DNA from: Lentisphaeraceae bacterium
GTDB taxonomy: Bacteria; Verrucomicrobiota; Kiritimatiellia; RFP12; UBA1067
NCBI GenBank assembly: GCA_004551905.1
Contig: SFPL01000006.1
Span: forward strand, 1-27,988
DNA length: 27,988 nt
Direction of reading: 5' to 3'
Shown: piece by piece, positions 1-6,483 of the stretch
Layout: each line of letters starts with the position of its first letter
How positions within the stretch are numbered: the stretch's first letter is position 1
The notes under the pieces: model-generated
Seen by the model: the letters and a program-made list of their open reading frames with translations, nothing else
Told to the model about the DNA's origin: nothing
The model's database searches: none
Position numbers and translations under genes: made by a program

Positions 1-26
1 ATTGGAATGATGAGCCGGAAATTACC

Positions 27-716
27 ATGACGAAAACGATTCTCTTCTGCGTTGCACTGGCGGCGATTGCCGGATGCAGGTATGTGCCGGACGCCAACGG
101 GAAATCTACTGCGCCGTTTCCCGTCGACCGAGCTGTAATGCTTGGAACGCCGTATTGCACTGTGCCGAGAGAAACTAAACTTCTATGCAAGTCGGGCGAG
201 CTTTCTCTTGTCGCAGGCGAAACGGCAGCGGACACCGCAGCCAATCAATCCGACCAAGAACACGATTATCGCAATTCACTCTTCCTAAAGCGGCGCAGAG
301 AGGACGGAACGGCAGAATGGCGGCTTTTGCTTACAACTTGTTCTGATTGGCGTGAGGCCGTAGGGATGGACGAGTGGTGTTCTGATAGGACAAGGGATGT
401 GAAGAGTTGCTTTTACGTTTTTAAGGCCAATTTCTCTTCCGACGGACGGCATCTGTGGCTGGTCTGCAATCCCCACACTTACACTTACAGCGTGGTTTGC
501 TCTTACGATGTCTATGAGCACACGTTCCGAGTTCTGATCGACGGAGATACCGCTGACGAGCAGCCAGACGGCACGATATTGGCAAAGAACAAGAAGACGT
601 ACGCTTTCGACGATAAGGGCGAACCCCTCGGCGCAAGATTCTACGATGCATGGATAAACCCCGATGGAGAGATCGTCCGGAAAGGCAAGCTCAAGACAGC
701 CGAGGAGGTAGATTAA
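27..716 (+). CDS. Predicted lipoprotein of unknown function
   Basis: A 229-residue protein that I do not recognise. Its N-terminus is a lipoprotein signal: a short basic start, a hydrophobic stretch and the lipobox LAAIAGC, placing the lipidated cysteine at residue 17, so it should be membrane-anchored. The mature part is rich in Cys, Trp and Tyr. Its C-terminal third (KKTYAFDDKGEPLG, then INPDGEIVRKG) looks like short beta-hairpin repeats. The Shine-Dalgarno is weak, and the promoter probably lies before the window. Base composition is clearly less GC-rich than the genes after 1342, and the gene is followed by decayed fragments, so this may be an accessory or transferred strip. That the ORF is real is likely; its function is unknown. 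Confidence 0.65.
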   Translation: MTKTILFCVALAAIAGCRYVPDANGKSTAPFPVDRAVMLGTPYCTVPRETKLLCKSGELSLVAGETAADTAANQSDQEHDYRNSLFLKRRREDGTAEWRLLLTTCSDWREAVGMDEWCSDRTRDVKSCFYVFKANFSSDGRHLWLVCNPHTYTYSVVCSYDVYEHTFRVLIDGDTADEQPDGTILAKNKKTYAFDDKGEPLGARFYDAWINPDGEIVRKGKLKTAEEVD

Positions 717-724
717 GCGGCTCA

Positions 725-949
725 ATGTTCGATAAGCTATTGCAGACGCTCAAAGCCAAGGGCGTCGCAGAAACTGACAAGAAAACTGACAAGAAAACTA
801 ACAAGAAAATCATCTCTATCATGAGGACGACATGGAACATCCGAAAGCTGAAAGAAGCCGACCTCGTCCGCCGCGTGGGGCGACACTCTGGGCCGCTGGC
901 CGTGTTGTCTCACTTGGGATGTGCTGGAATCATCCGAAATCTCATCTGA
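725..949 (+). pseudogene. Remnant of AlbA/RecG-like ATP-binding protein, C-terminal winged helix
   Basis: The 74-codon frame reads like the C-terminus of the bacterial ATP-binding proteins (AlbA_2 / RecG-like) that carry a charged linker of repeated T-D-K units followed by a winged-helix domain. Visible parts are the linker ETDKKTDKKTNKK, the start of helix 1 (KIISIMR), and the recognition helix and wing (NIRKLKEADLVRRVG). Between the first helix and the recognition helix about 20-25 residues expected in the family are missing, and everything upstream of the linker is gone. It overlaps no other gene. I read it as an internally deleted leftover, from family pattern only. A short expressed DNA-binding peptide is less likely. 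Confidence 0.45.
771..806 (+). repeat. Three tandem 12-nt units (AAACTGACAAGA)
   Basis: Three head-to-tail copies of AAACTGACAAGA; the third has one change (AAACTAACAAGA). In the overlapping remnant they encode the K-T-D-K linker repeats. Such linkers vary in length within the family, so this is probably coding repeat slippage and not a separate element. Confidence 0.8.
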
Positions 950-1089
950 AAGAAAGGAGCATAAAACCTTGAAAACAATGGACGAAACAACTGAAACAGC
1001 TCTTGAAAATAGAGAGGAACGGCGGTGCGGCAGTCCCGAAAACCGGCAGATGGGGTTATCTCAAAATAATGTTTCCCCTATTTTTCGGA

Positions 1090-1293
1090 CACTGGGTTCG
1101 AGTTGCCTCACCTCCACATACGGCTAAATTCCGTCCTTGAAAGGTCGAAACCTACATCGCGTTTGAATCGTTGGACAAAGCACAGGAGTTTGAGCGGTAT
1201 TTAAAGACAGGATCTGGGCATAAATTCGCCCGCCGCAGTTTGCTTAATGGGGAAACGCCGGCAAAACGCCTGGGCGAACCGCGGCGGCGGTGA
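1090..1293 (+). pseudogene. GIY-YIG nuclease remnant with in-frame TGA
   Basis: In one frame the DNA reads SPPHTAKFRP, stop, KVETYIAFESLDKAQEFERY, LKTGSGHKFARRSLL, and ends at TGA 1291-1293. This is the C-terminal half of a small single-domain GIY-YIG nuclease (UPF0213/YhbQ-like group). That group has HT-KFRPWK-ETYIAF, then a Glu in the EFERYLK helix, then SGHKFARR. The TGA at 1138-1140 sits where the family has Trp (TGG to TGA). The first half, with the GIY and YIG strands, is absent. The rest of the window uses TGG for Trp and TGA as stop, so recoding is not suggested. This is a dead fragment. Confidence 0.7.
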
Positions 1294-1296
1294 ATT

Positions 1297-1305
1297 TGAT
1301 ATAAT
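1297..1305 (+). promoter_or_regulatory. Extended -10 promoter for the alcohol dehydrogenase
   Basis: TGATATAAT: an exact TATAAT at 1300-1305 with the extended -10 TG at 1297-1298. No good -35 box is visible, as expected for an extended -10. Predicted transcription start is near 1312, giving a leader of about 30 nt before the ATG at 1342. Confidence 0.6.
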
Positions 1306-1311
1306 ATGCGC

Positions 1312-1338
1312 ATGAAAAGAAACTTCAGTAGGAGATAG
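1312..1338 (+). other. Possible 8-codon leader ORF (MKRNFSRR)
   Basis: An ATG lies at the predicted transcription start and opens a frame of eight codons. It ends with TAG at 1336-1338, three bases before the dehydrogenase ATG, and the Shine-Dalgarno of the dehydrogenase (TAGGAGA) lies inside it. If the mRNA starts here, this ATG is leaderless, the same geometry seen at bamA and fhs. It could be chance. Confidence 0.25.
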
Positions 1339-1341
1339 AAC

Positions 1342-2523
1342 ATGAATGACTTCAATTTCTGGGCGCCGACGTATTTCGCTTTCGGCAGGGGCGCGGAGGC
1401 GCGGACTGGCGAGCTGGTCCAGAAGTTCGGCGGCGGAAAAGCGCTTTTGCACTACGGCGGAAAGAGCGCTGTCGCGAGCGGGCTTATCGGCCGCGTGAAG
1501 GCGTCGCTCGCCGAAGCGGGCGTCGGCATCGTCGAGCTCGGCGGGGTGAAGCCCAATCCGCGCAGTTCGCTCGTCGAGGAGGGAATCCGACTCGCGCTTG
1601 CCGAGGGCGTCGACTTCCTGCTCGCCGTCGGTGGCGGGAGCGCGATTGACTCCGCGAAGGCGATTGCGATCGGCGCCGCAAACGGCGGCGAATGGCGGCG
1701 CTTCTACGTCGGACGCGAGGTGAAGGTGCGTCCGGCCATTCCCGCTGCGCTTCCGGTCGGCGTGGTGCTCACGATCGCGGCGGCCGGGAGCGAGGCGTCG
1801 CCGAACAGCGTCGTCAATCTCGAGCCGGAGAACCTCAAGCGCGCCGCGGGCGGCGACATCCTGCGCCCGAAATTCGCCGTCATGAACCCAGAGCTCACGA
1901 TGACCCTGCCGTCGTTCCAGACGGCGTGCGGACTCGCGGACATGTTCGCGCACCTCTGCGAGCGCTACTTCTCGCCGACGAAGGACGTCGCCCTCACGGA
2001 CAATCTCTGCGAGGCCGTGATGAAGACGGTGATCGGCGAGAGCGAGAAGGTGATGGCCGACCCGCGAGACTACCAGGCGCGCGCGAACATCATGTGGGCG
2101 GGAACCCTCGCCCACAACGACATCTGCGGCGCGGGACGCGTCCAGGACTGGGCGAGCCACGGCATCGAGCACGAGCTCTCAGCGCTCTACGACTGCGCGC
2201 ACGGAGCGGGGCTCGCCGTCGTGATGCCGGCGTGGATGACGCACGTCCACGCGACTGACGACGCGAGGTTCGCGCGCTTCGCCCGCAACGTCTTCGGCGT
2301 AGGAATCGGCGCGAGCGACGCGGACGCCGCGCTCGCTGGAATCGACGCCTTCCGCCGCTGGCTGAAGTCGCTCGGACTGCCGCTCACGTTCGCAGAGCTC
2401 GGCGCGCGCGAGGAGGACATCCCCCTTCTCGTCAGGACGCTGAACTTAAGCGGCAACACGCTCGGCGGCTTCAGACCGCTCACGGAATCCGACGTAGACG
2501 CCATCTACCGCCTGTGTCTCTGA
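1342..2523 (+). CDS. Iron-containing alcohol dehydrogenase (BdhA/YqhD type)
   Basis: NAD(P)H-dependent group III alcohol dehydrogenase, probably reducing aldehydes to alcohols in the cytoplasm during fermentation or aldehyde detoxification. The start NFWAPTYFAFGRG is typical of the butanol dehydrogenase/YqhD branch. The dinucleotide-binding motif is GGGSAIDSAK (residues 97-106). The metal ligands are all present: D200 and H204 in GLADMFAH, H273 in SHGIEHE and H287 in CAHGAG. The length of 393 aa is normal (about 385-390). The start has a clear TAGGAGA Shine-Dalgarno. rph follows 28 nt later and is probably co-transcribed. Exact substrate and NADPH versus NADH preference cannot be read from sequence. 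Confidence 0.93.
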   Translation: MNDFNFWAPTYFAFGRGAEARTGELVQKFGGGKALLHYGGKSAVASGLIGRVKASLAEAGVGIVELGGVKPNPRSSLVEEGIRLALAEGVDFLLAVGGGSAIDSAKAIAIGAANGGEWRRFYVGREVKVRPAIPAALPVGVVLTIAAAGSEASPNSVVNLEPENLKRAAGGDILRPKFAVMNPELTMTLPSFQTACGLADMFAHLCERYFSPTKDVALTDNLCEAVMKTVIGESEKVMADPRDYQARANIMWAGTLAHNDICGAGRVQDWASHGIEHELSALYDCAHGAGLAVVMPAWMTHVHATDDARFARFARNVFGVGIGASDADAALAGIDAFRRWLKSLGLPLTFAELGAREEDIPLLVRTLNLSGNTLGGFRPLTESDVDAIYRLCL

Positions 2524-2551
2524 CCCGACGCAATTGAAAAGGAGCCATACG

Positions 2552-3289
2552 ATGAAACCCGGAAAAACAAGGACTGGGGAAAAGCTTCCGACGAGCCGCA
2601 GGCGCGACCAGCTGCGTCCGATCGAATTCGTGCGCGGCTTTACCAAGCACGCCGCTGGCAGCGTGCTGGTGAAGTGGGGCGACACCTGGGTGCTCTGCAC
2701 CGCAAGCGTGGAGGACAAGGTTCCGCCGTTCCTGAAGGACACCGGCAGAGGCTGGGTGACGGCGGAATACGCCATGCTCCCGTCGTCCACCGGAGGCGGA
2801 CGCAAGGACCGGGATATCAAGAAGCTCAGGCAGGACGCCCGCTCGACGGAGATACAGCGCCTCATCGGCCGCTCGCTCCGCGCCGCAGTCGACATGTCAA
2901 AGCTCGGTGAGCGCCAGATCACCATCGACTGCGACGTCCTTCAGGCGGACGGCGGGACGCGCTGCGCGTCCATCACCGGCGGCATGGTCGCGCTTCAGGA
3001 CGCGGTCGCGAAGCTGGTGGCGGACGGCACCCTCGCGAAAAGTCCGATCATCCACCGCGTGGCGGCGGTTTCGGTAGGGGTCTGCGACGGGAAGCCGACG
3101 CTGGACCTCGACTACGCGCACGACTCCACCGCGGAGGTCGACCTAAATGTCGTGATGACGGACGACGGCCGCTACGTGGAACTGCAGGGCACGGCCGAGC
3201 ACAAGCCGTTCACCGAATCTTCCCTAGACGCCCTCCGAGCGCTCGCCCGTCAAGGCCTCCGGCGCATCTTCACGCTCATGGGGAAATGA
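2552..3289 (+). CDS. rph: Ribonuclease PH
   Basis: Phosphorolytic 3'-5' exoribonuclease that trims tRNA 3' ends. The 245-residue length is typical. Family features in order: RPIEFVRGFTKHAAGSVLVK at the N-terminus, WVTAEYAMLPSST, a conserved basic stretch (KKLRQDARSTEIQRLIGRSL), the active-site region ITIDCDVLQADGGTR, and ELQGTAEHKPF near the end. I chose the ATG at 2552, preceded by AAGGAG; an in-frame TTG at 2534 lies upstream but has no ribosome site. It is second in a two-gene plus-strand unit after the alcohol dehydrogenase. The downstream gene is convergent with 25 bp between stop codons and no obvious hairpin. The usual partner rdgB is not next to it. Confidence 0.97.
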   Translation: MKPGKTRTGEKLPTSRRRDQLRPIEFVRGFTKHAAGSVLVKWGDTWVLCTASVEDKVPPFLKDTGRGWVTAEYAMLPSSTGGGRKDRDIKKLRQDARSTEIQRLIGRSLRAAVDMSKLGERQITIDCDVLQADGGTRCASITGGMVALQDAVAKLVADGTLAKSPIIHRVAAVSVGVCDGKPTLDLDYAHDSTAEVDLNVVMTDDGRYVELQGTAEHKPFTESSLDALRALARQGLRRIFTLMGK

Positions 3290-3314
3290 GACCGATGGGT
3301 GCGCATAGCAGCAA

Positions 3315-3668
3315 CTATACAGTGCAGATGAACACCAATCCGGGGTTGGGAGAGCGCTTGTAAGCGACGGGAATCCGCGCGGCGGCTGGAAACGACTGGT
3401 ACTGCGCAGAGAAGATGTCGCCGGCGAACTCGCCGTCGAGGAACCCGGCGATGTGGTTCTGGCGAAGATACCGCCGACAGGCGGAAACCACCGCCGACTT
3501 GATCATAGAGGTGCCGCCGGACGACCCGTAGCCAGTGATGACGGCGAAGACCGATGGTCCGCCGCCCCGCGCCGCGGAAACGAGCCTTTCCAGCCGCGCC
3601 AGCGCCTCGTCGACCGTCGACCCGCGCTCGTGGAGGTCGTATTCCGGAAAACTCGCCCTTCTCGCCAT
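3315..3668 (-). CDS. Smr-domain protein
   Basis: A small 117-residue protein made almost entirely of an Smr domain (the MutS2 C-terminal / DUF1771-associated fold), which nicks or cleaves nucleic acids in characterised members. It shows the opening motif PEYDLHERGSTVDEALARLE (family DLHG-TV-EA) and the central TGYGSSGGTSMIKSAV (family GKG, then a basic loop, then a helix). The usual LDLHG is altered to YDLHE. The ATG at 3668 begins one base after the stop of the truncated GT2 gene, so translation is probably coupled. The frame is open further upstream, so an earlier start cannot be excluded. The C-terminal tail is unremarkable. Confidence 0.7.
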   Translation of the reverse strand: MARRASFPEYDLHERGSTVDEALARLERLVSAARGGGPSVFAVITGYGSSGGTSMIKSAVVSACRRYLRQNHIAGFLDGEFAGDIFSAQYQSFPAAARIPVAYKRSPNPGLVFICTV

Positions 3669-3669
3669 G

Positions 3670-3975
3670 TCATCCAACGCGCGGCGATCTCCGGCAGGTA
3701 TCTGCAGGAGCCCTCGAGGAGCGCACGCGTGACCCGGTCGCGAGATCCATCCCCGCGTTGCGCGCCGCTCCCTCGCCGCCGTTCGCCTGGTGGACGACGC
3801 GGAAGCGCTTGTCATTCGCCGCATACTCGTCGAGAATCGCGGCGGAGCCGTCGGTCGAGCCGTCGTTGACGCAGATGCACTCCCAGTCTGAATATGTCTG
3901 ATGCACTACCGAATCCAGCGCGAAGCGGATGAAGCGCTCCGTGTTGTACACGGGTATGACTACCGAGATCGTCAT
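3670..3975 (-). pseudogene. Truncated family-2 glycosyltransferase (N-terminus only)
   Basis: The first 81 residues are a canonical GT-A family 2 N-terminus: MTISVVIPVYNTERFIRFAL, the UDP-binding VNDGSTDGSAAILDEYA, and NGGEGAARNAGMDLATG. In intact enzymes the next residues are the DxD metal site and about 150-250 more residues. Here the reading turns into an unrelated 20-residue tail (SRVRSSRAPADTCRRSPRVG) and stops, so the DxD and acceptor domain are missing. The gene starts by an ATGA overlap with the upstream glycosyltransferase, so it was once a normal operon member. A deletion joining its 5' end to the region before the Smr gene explains it best. It is very unlikely to be catalytic. Confidence 0.8.
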
Positions 3976-4781
3976 TTTTGCAACAGACACCTCAGAAGCC
4001 GCGCGAGCCTCGTGTCGGTGGCGATGAACTCCTCCGCCGACATCGCGCGGAAGCACTCGGGTGTGAAGGAGTTGTGGAGCATGATGAGCCCCGCCGTGCG
4101 CGCGAGGACGTCGTCGACCTCGCCCGGCTCGAACCAGTACTTCTGGTAGGCGTCCACGGCGTTGAGCCCGGTCGCCATCAGCTCCTCCTCGGGCACAGCG
4201 AAGATCGCGTCCTTGTCGATCCAGGCGTAGTCCTTCGGGTCCGCCGTCGCCGCGAGCGGGTCGATGATCGCGTTGACGCAGTAGTTCCAGCGGCGGATGA
4301 GCTTCCACTCGCCGCGGCGGAGGAGCCTGAGAAGGAAGTTCGAGCGGAAGCGCTCCGCCTTCGCTACGCGCGGCTTGAGCTCGCGGTGCCAGTCGCAGAG
4401 GAACTTCGCCTCCGGCTTCGTCGCGCTGATGTAGGCGGCGTAGTGGACGAGCCCGCCGTCCTGGCGGCGCGCGACGATGGTGCAGTCCGCCGCCGAAAAC
4501 CTCTCGTCGAGCGGCTTCGTGAGCACCGAGTCGGCGTCCAGCCAGACGCCGCCGTGCTTCTTGAGGACGGCGCAGCGGATGCAGTCGGACTGCATCGCGA
4601 GCGTCATCTTGCGGCAGAGCACCTCGCGCTGCTCCGTCTCGGTCAGCCAGTCGCCGAGCGTCTCGTAGTCGAGGACGGTCGTCTCGTACCCGGGCAGGCG
4701 GTCCTTCCACGTCTCCATGCAGAGGCGCACGTACCCCGGCACCCTCTCCTTCGGCTCCCAGAAAGTGAATACCCTTTTCAT
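3972..4781 (-). CDS. GT32-type / capsular polysaccharide synthesis glycosyltransferase
   Basis: 269-residue glycosyltransferase of the Och1/Caps_synth (DXD sugar-binding) type, likely adding a sugar to a surface glycan on the cytoplasmic face. Visible signatures are the N-terminal strand KRVFTFWEP, the region SDCIRCAVLKKHGG, and the metal and nucleotide-sugar site GVWLDADS with the DAD at residues 82-84. Near the C-terminus MLHNSFTPECF matches the family's late His motif. The ATG at 4781 follows GAGGTGATC, a near-perfect anti-16S match; an ATG 18 bases upstream lacks this. It begins 4 bases after the DUF1796 gene stops and overlaps the truncated GT2 by ATGA. The sugar donor is not predictable. 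Confidence 0.85.
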   Translation of the reverse strand: MKRVFTFWEPKERVPGYVRLCMETWKDRLPGYETTVLDYETLGDWLTETEQREVLCRKMTLAMQSDCIRCAVLKKHGGVWLDADSVLTKPLDERFSAADCTIVARRQDGGLVHYAAYISATKPEAKFLCDWHRELKPRVAKAERFRSNFLLRLLRRGEWKLIRRWNYCVNAIIDPLAATADPKDYAWIDKDAIFAVPEEELMATGLNAVDAYQKYWFEPGEVDDVLARTAGLIMLHNSFTPECFRAMSAEEFIATDTRLARLLRCLLQK

Positions 4782-4785
4782 CTGA

Positions 4786-5640
4786 TCACCTCGGCTCATT
4801 CTCGGTCACGAACCACATCGGCCGCTCCTGCGGCACCAGCCCCTTGCGCGCGAGGAAGCGCTCGAGCTTCCGGTAGAGCCGGAAGGCGGAGCGGTTGACC
4901 ATCGTCTCGAACGCGCTCCGCCCATGCCAGCGCGCGCGGTCCTGCCGCCGCCAGCCCTCGTCGTAGCGGCGCTTCTCCTCCTCGCTGCGCGGGTCCGGCG
5001 CGGAGTAGTTCGCCTTGAGGAACGCGAGGATCTGGGAGTTGTCGATCTCGTGGTGGACGCCGCCGTCGTCCAGGTACTTGCGGTATTCGCAGCCGACGAC
5101 CGTGACGCCGTCGCGCTCAGACTCCACCACCGCGGCGCCTGCGCCCTCGGCGACGTGAAAGTAGAGGAGGTCGAACCTGACGCCGGGGAAGCGGGTCTCG
5201 AAGACGCGCTTAGTCTCGGCCAGCGTCTCGTCCCGGAGCCGCCCCAGAAGCGGCCACTCCACGCAGACGGCGAGCGCAGTCCTGGCTGACTCGAGGCTCT
5301 CGCGGAAGCGCTCGGCGCGGCGCTCGTACTTAGCCTTTACCTCGGCGTAGGCGTCGTCCGGTGACTTGAAGAGCGAGAAGTCGTGGACGAATCCGAAGCC
5401 GGTCCGGCGGTTGAAGTAGACGCGGCGGTTGATGCCGCTGTGCCGGACGTCCGTAAGCTCGAGGTCCTCGCGGTCGAGCCAGTGCGCGAAGTCGGACGCC
5501 GCCATCCGCGCCGCCTTCGGGAAGCTCGGCGTCGCGGTCCAGTCGAACGGCAGCGAGGCGAACTGTAGGTTCGCGGCGCGGAGCGCCTGGGTGACGCCGC
5601 AGGAGAAGCCGCAGCCGAAGCAGAAATCGTAGTTCTTCAT
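4786..5640 (-). CDS. DUF1796 putative papain-like cysteine peptidase family protein
   Basis: 284 residues resembling Pfam DUF1796. The family opens with a Cys-containing SLG-C strand, then an S-PFDW motif, then HDF. Here these appear as CFGCGFSCGVTQALR (residues 6-20), FASLPFDWTATPSF (about 29-42) and FGFVHDFSLF (about 83-92). The peptidase idea is a computational prediction for the family; members commonly sit in surface-glycan clusters, as here, and may act on or sense glycan precursors. The start at 5640 is chosen because it overlaps the upstream stop by ATGA and has GGGAG before it. There is no signal peptide or membrane segment, so it should be cytoplasmic. The C-terminal third is rich in Arg and Glu. 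The biochemical role is unknown. Confidence 0.7.
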   Translation of the reverse strand: MKNYDFCFGCGFSCGVTQALRAANLQFASLPFDWTATPSFPKAARMAASDFAHWLDREDLELTDVRHSGINRRVYFNRRTGFGFVHDFSLFKSPDDAYAEVKAKYERRAERFRESLESARTALAVCVEWPLLGRLRDETLAETKRVFETRFPGVRFDLLYFHVAEGAGAAVVESERDGVTVVGCEYRKYLDDGGVHHEIDNSQILAFLKANYSAPDPRSEEEKRRYDEGWRRQDRARWHGRSAFETMVNRSAFRLYRKLERFLARKGLVPQERPMWFVTENEPR

Positions 5641-6425
5641 TTCTCCCAGAGCTCCTTCACCCACAGGCACGGACGCGTCCATCCGTCGATGTGCTTCGAG
5701 CCGCGGAAGCCGTCGATCGCCTGCTGCGGCGTGGGCGTGCCGTGGAAGCAGAGGATGCGGGTGTCCTTCTTCATCCGAGGGACGAGGAAGTGGTTGAGCG
5801 GCCAGGGCCAGGTGCAGCTGCGCTTGAAGGACCTGACGAAGTTGTCCGGCCAGAAGTTCACCTTGTCGAAGCCGACGGCGTGGGTCATGTACTCCTGCTC
5901 GGTGCCGTAGACCTCGGGGTCCATCGCCATGTCAGCCTCGGAGCGGAAGGTGTCGTAGATGTAGCGGCAGCCCTCGCCGGCGTCGAAGCGGAAGCAGCTG
6001 GAGTTGCCGCAGAAAGGCACCTTGCGGAAGAGCCGCTTCCTGAGCGCCACCCAGTTGTGGATGATGCAGAACTTCCCGGGCAGGTAGTCGAAGAAGCAGT
6101 CGAGCGGGCCGGTGACTATCTGGTCGATGTCGAGGAAGAGCGTCGGCCCCACGAGGCCGGCGAACCCGGGCTCGAAGACGAGCAGCTTCACGTAGATGCC
6201 CGGCCACACGGGGTAGCGGGCGTTGGGGTGGAGCCAGTCCGGCTTCTCGGGGAACGCCACCGCGTCCACGCCCTCGGCGAGGCCCTCGGGGTCGTCGGTC
6301 ACGCAGACGAAGCGGAACGGGCGAGAAAGATGCGCCTTCACGCCGCGGTAGAGGCGGTTGACGTACTCGGAGGAGTACAGTGTGCCCCACTTCAGCGTCA
6401 GTATGTTAACCCTGTTCTCTGTCAT
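5637..6425 (-). CDS. Glycosyltransferase-like protein with DxD motif
   Basis: 262-residue protein resembling uncharacterised GT8/GT-A-fold glycosyltransferases. It has an N-terminal strand VNILTLKWGTLYSSEYVNRL, a second strand RFVCVTDDPEGL, and the likely metal site TLFLDIDQIVTGPLDCFF (D99, D101). A C-terminal ILCFHGTPTP carries a His as in GT8 enzymes. The start at 6425 has AAGGTGG upstream. It follows argF after 58 bases and heads the glycan cassette (this gene, DUF1796, GT32, truncated GT2), each junction overlapping or spaced by only 4 bases. Probably transfers a hexose during capsule, LPS or glycoprotein glycan synthesis (inference). Confidence 0.7.
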   Translation of the reverse strand: MTENRVNILTLKWGTLYSSEYVNRLYRGVKAHLSRPFRFVCVTDDPEGLAEGVDAVAFPEKPDWLHPNARYPVWPGIYVKLLVFEPGFAGLVGPTLFLDIDQIVTGPLDCFFDYLPGKFCIIHNWVALRKRLFRKVPFCGNSSCFRFDAGEGCRYIYDTFRSEADMAMDPEVYGTEQEYMTHAVGFDKVNFWPDNFVRSFKRSCTWPWPLNHFLVPRMKKDTRILCFHGTPTPQQAIDGFRGSKHIDGWTRPCLWVKELWEK

Positions 6426-6483
6426 GCGTGATTTCCACCTTGTTTTGCCGCGCCGCCAGGCACCGCCCGGAGAGGAGGCGCAC

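Noticed and set aside
921..1127. 68-codon plus-strand ORF as a gene
   Set aside because: No ribosome site, no family pattern, and it runs through two unrelated remnants in other frames.
1138..1140. TGA in the GIY-YIG fragment as recoded Trp or selenocysteine
   Set aside because: The first half of the gene is missing anyway, other genes here use TGG for Trp and TGA as a stop, and no SECIS-like context is seen.
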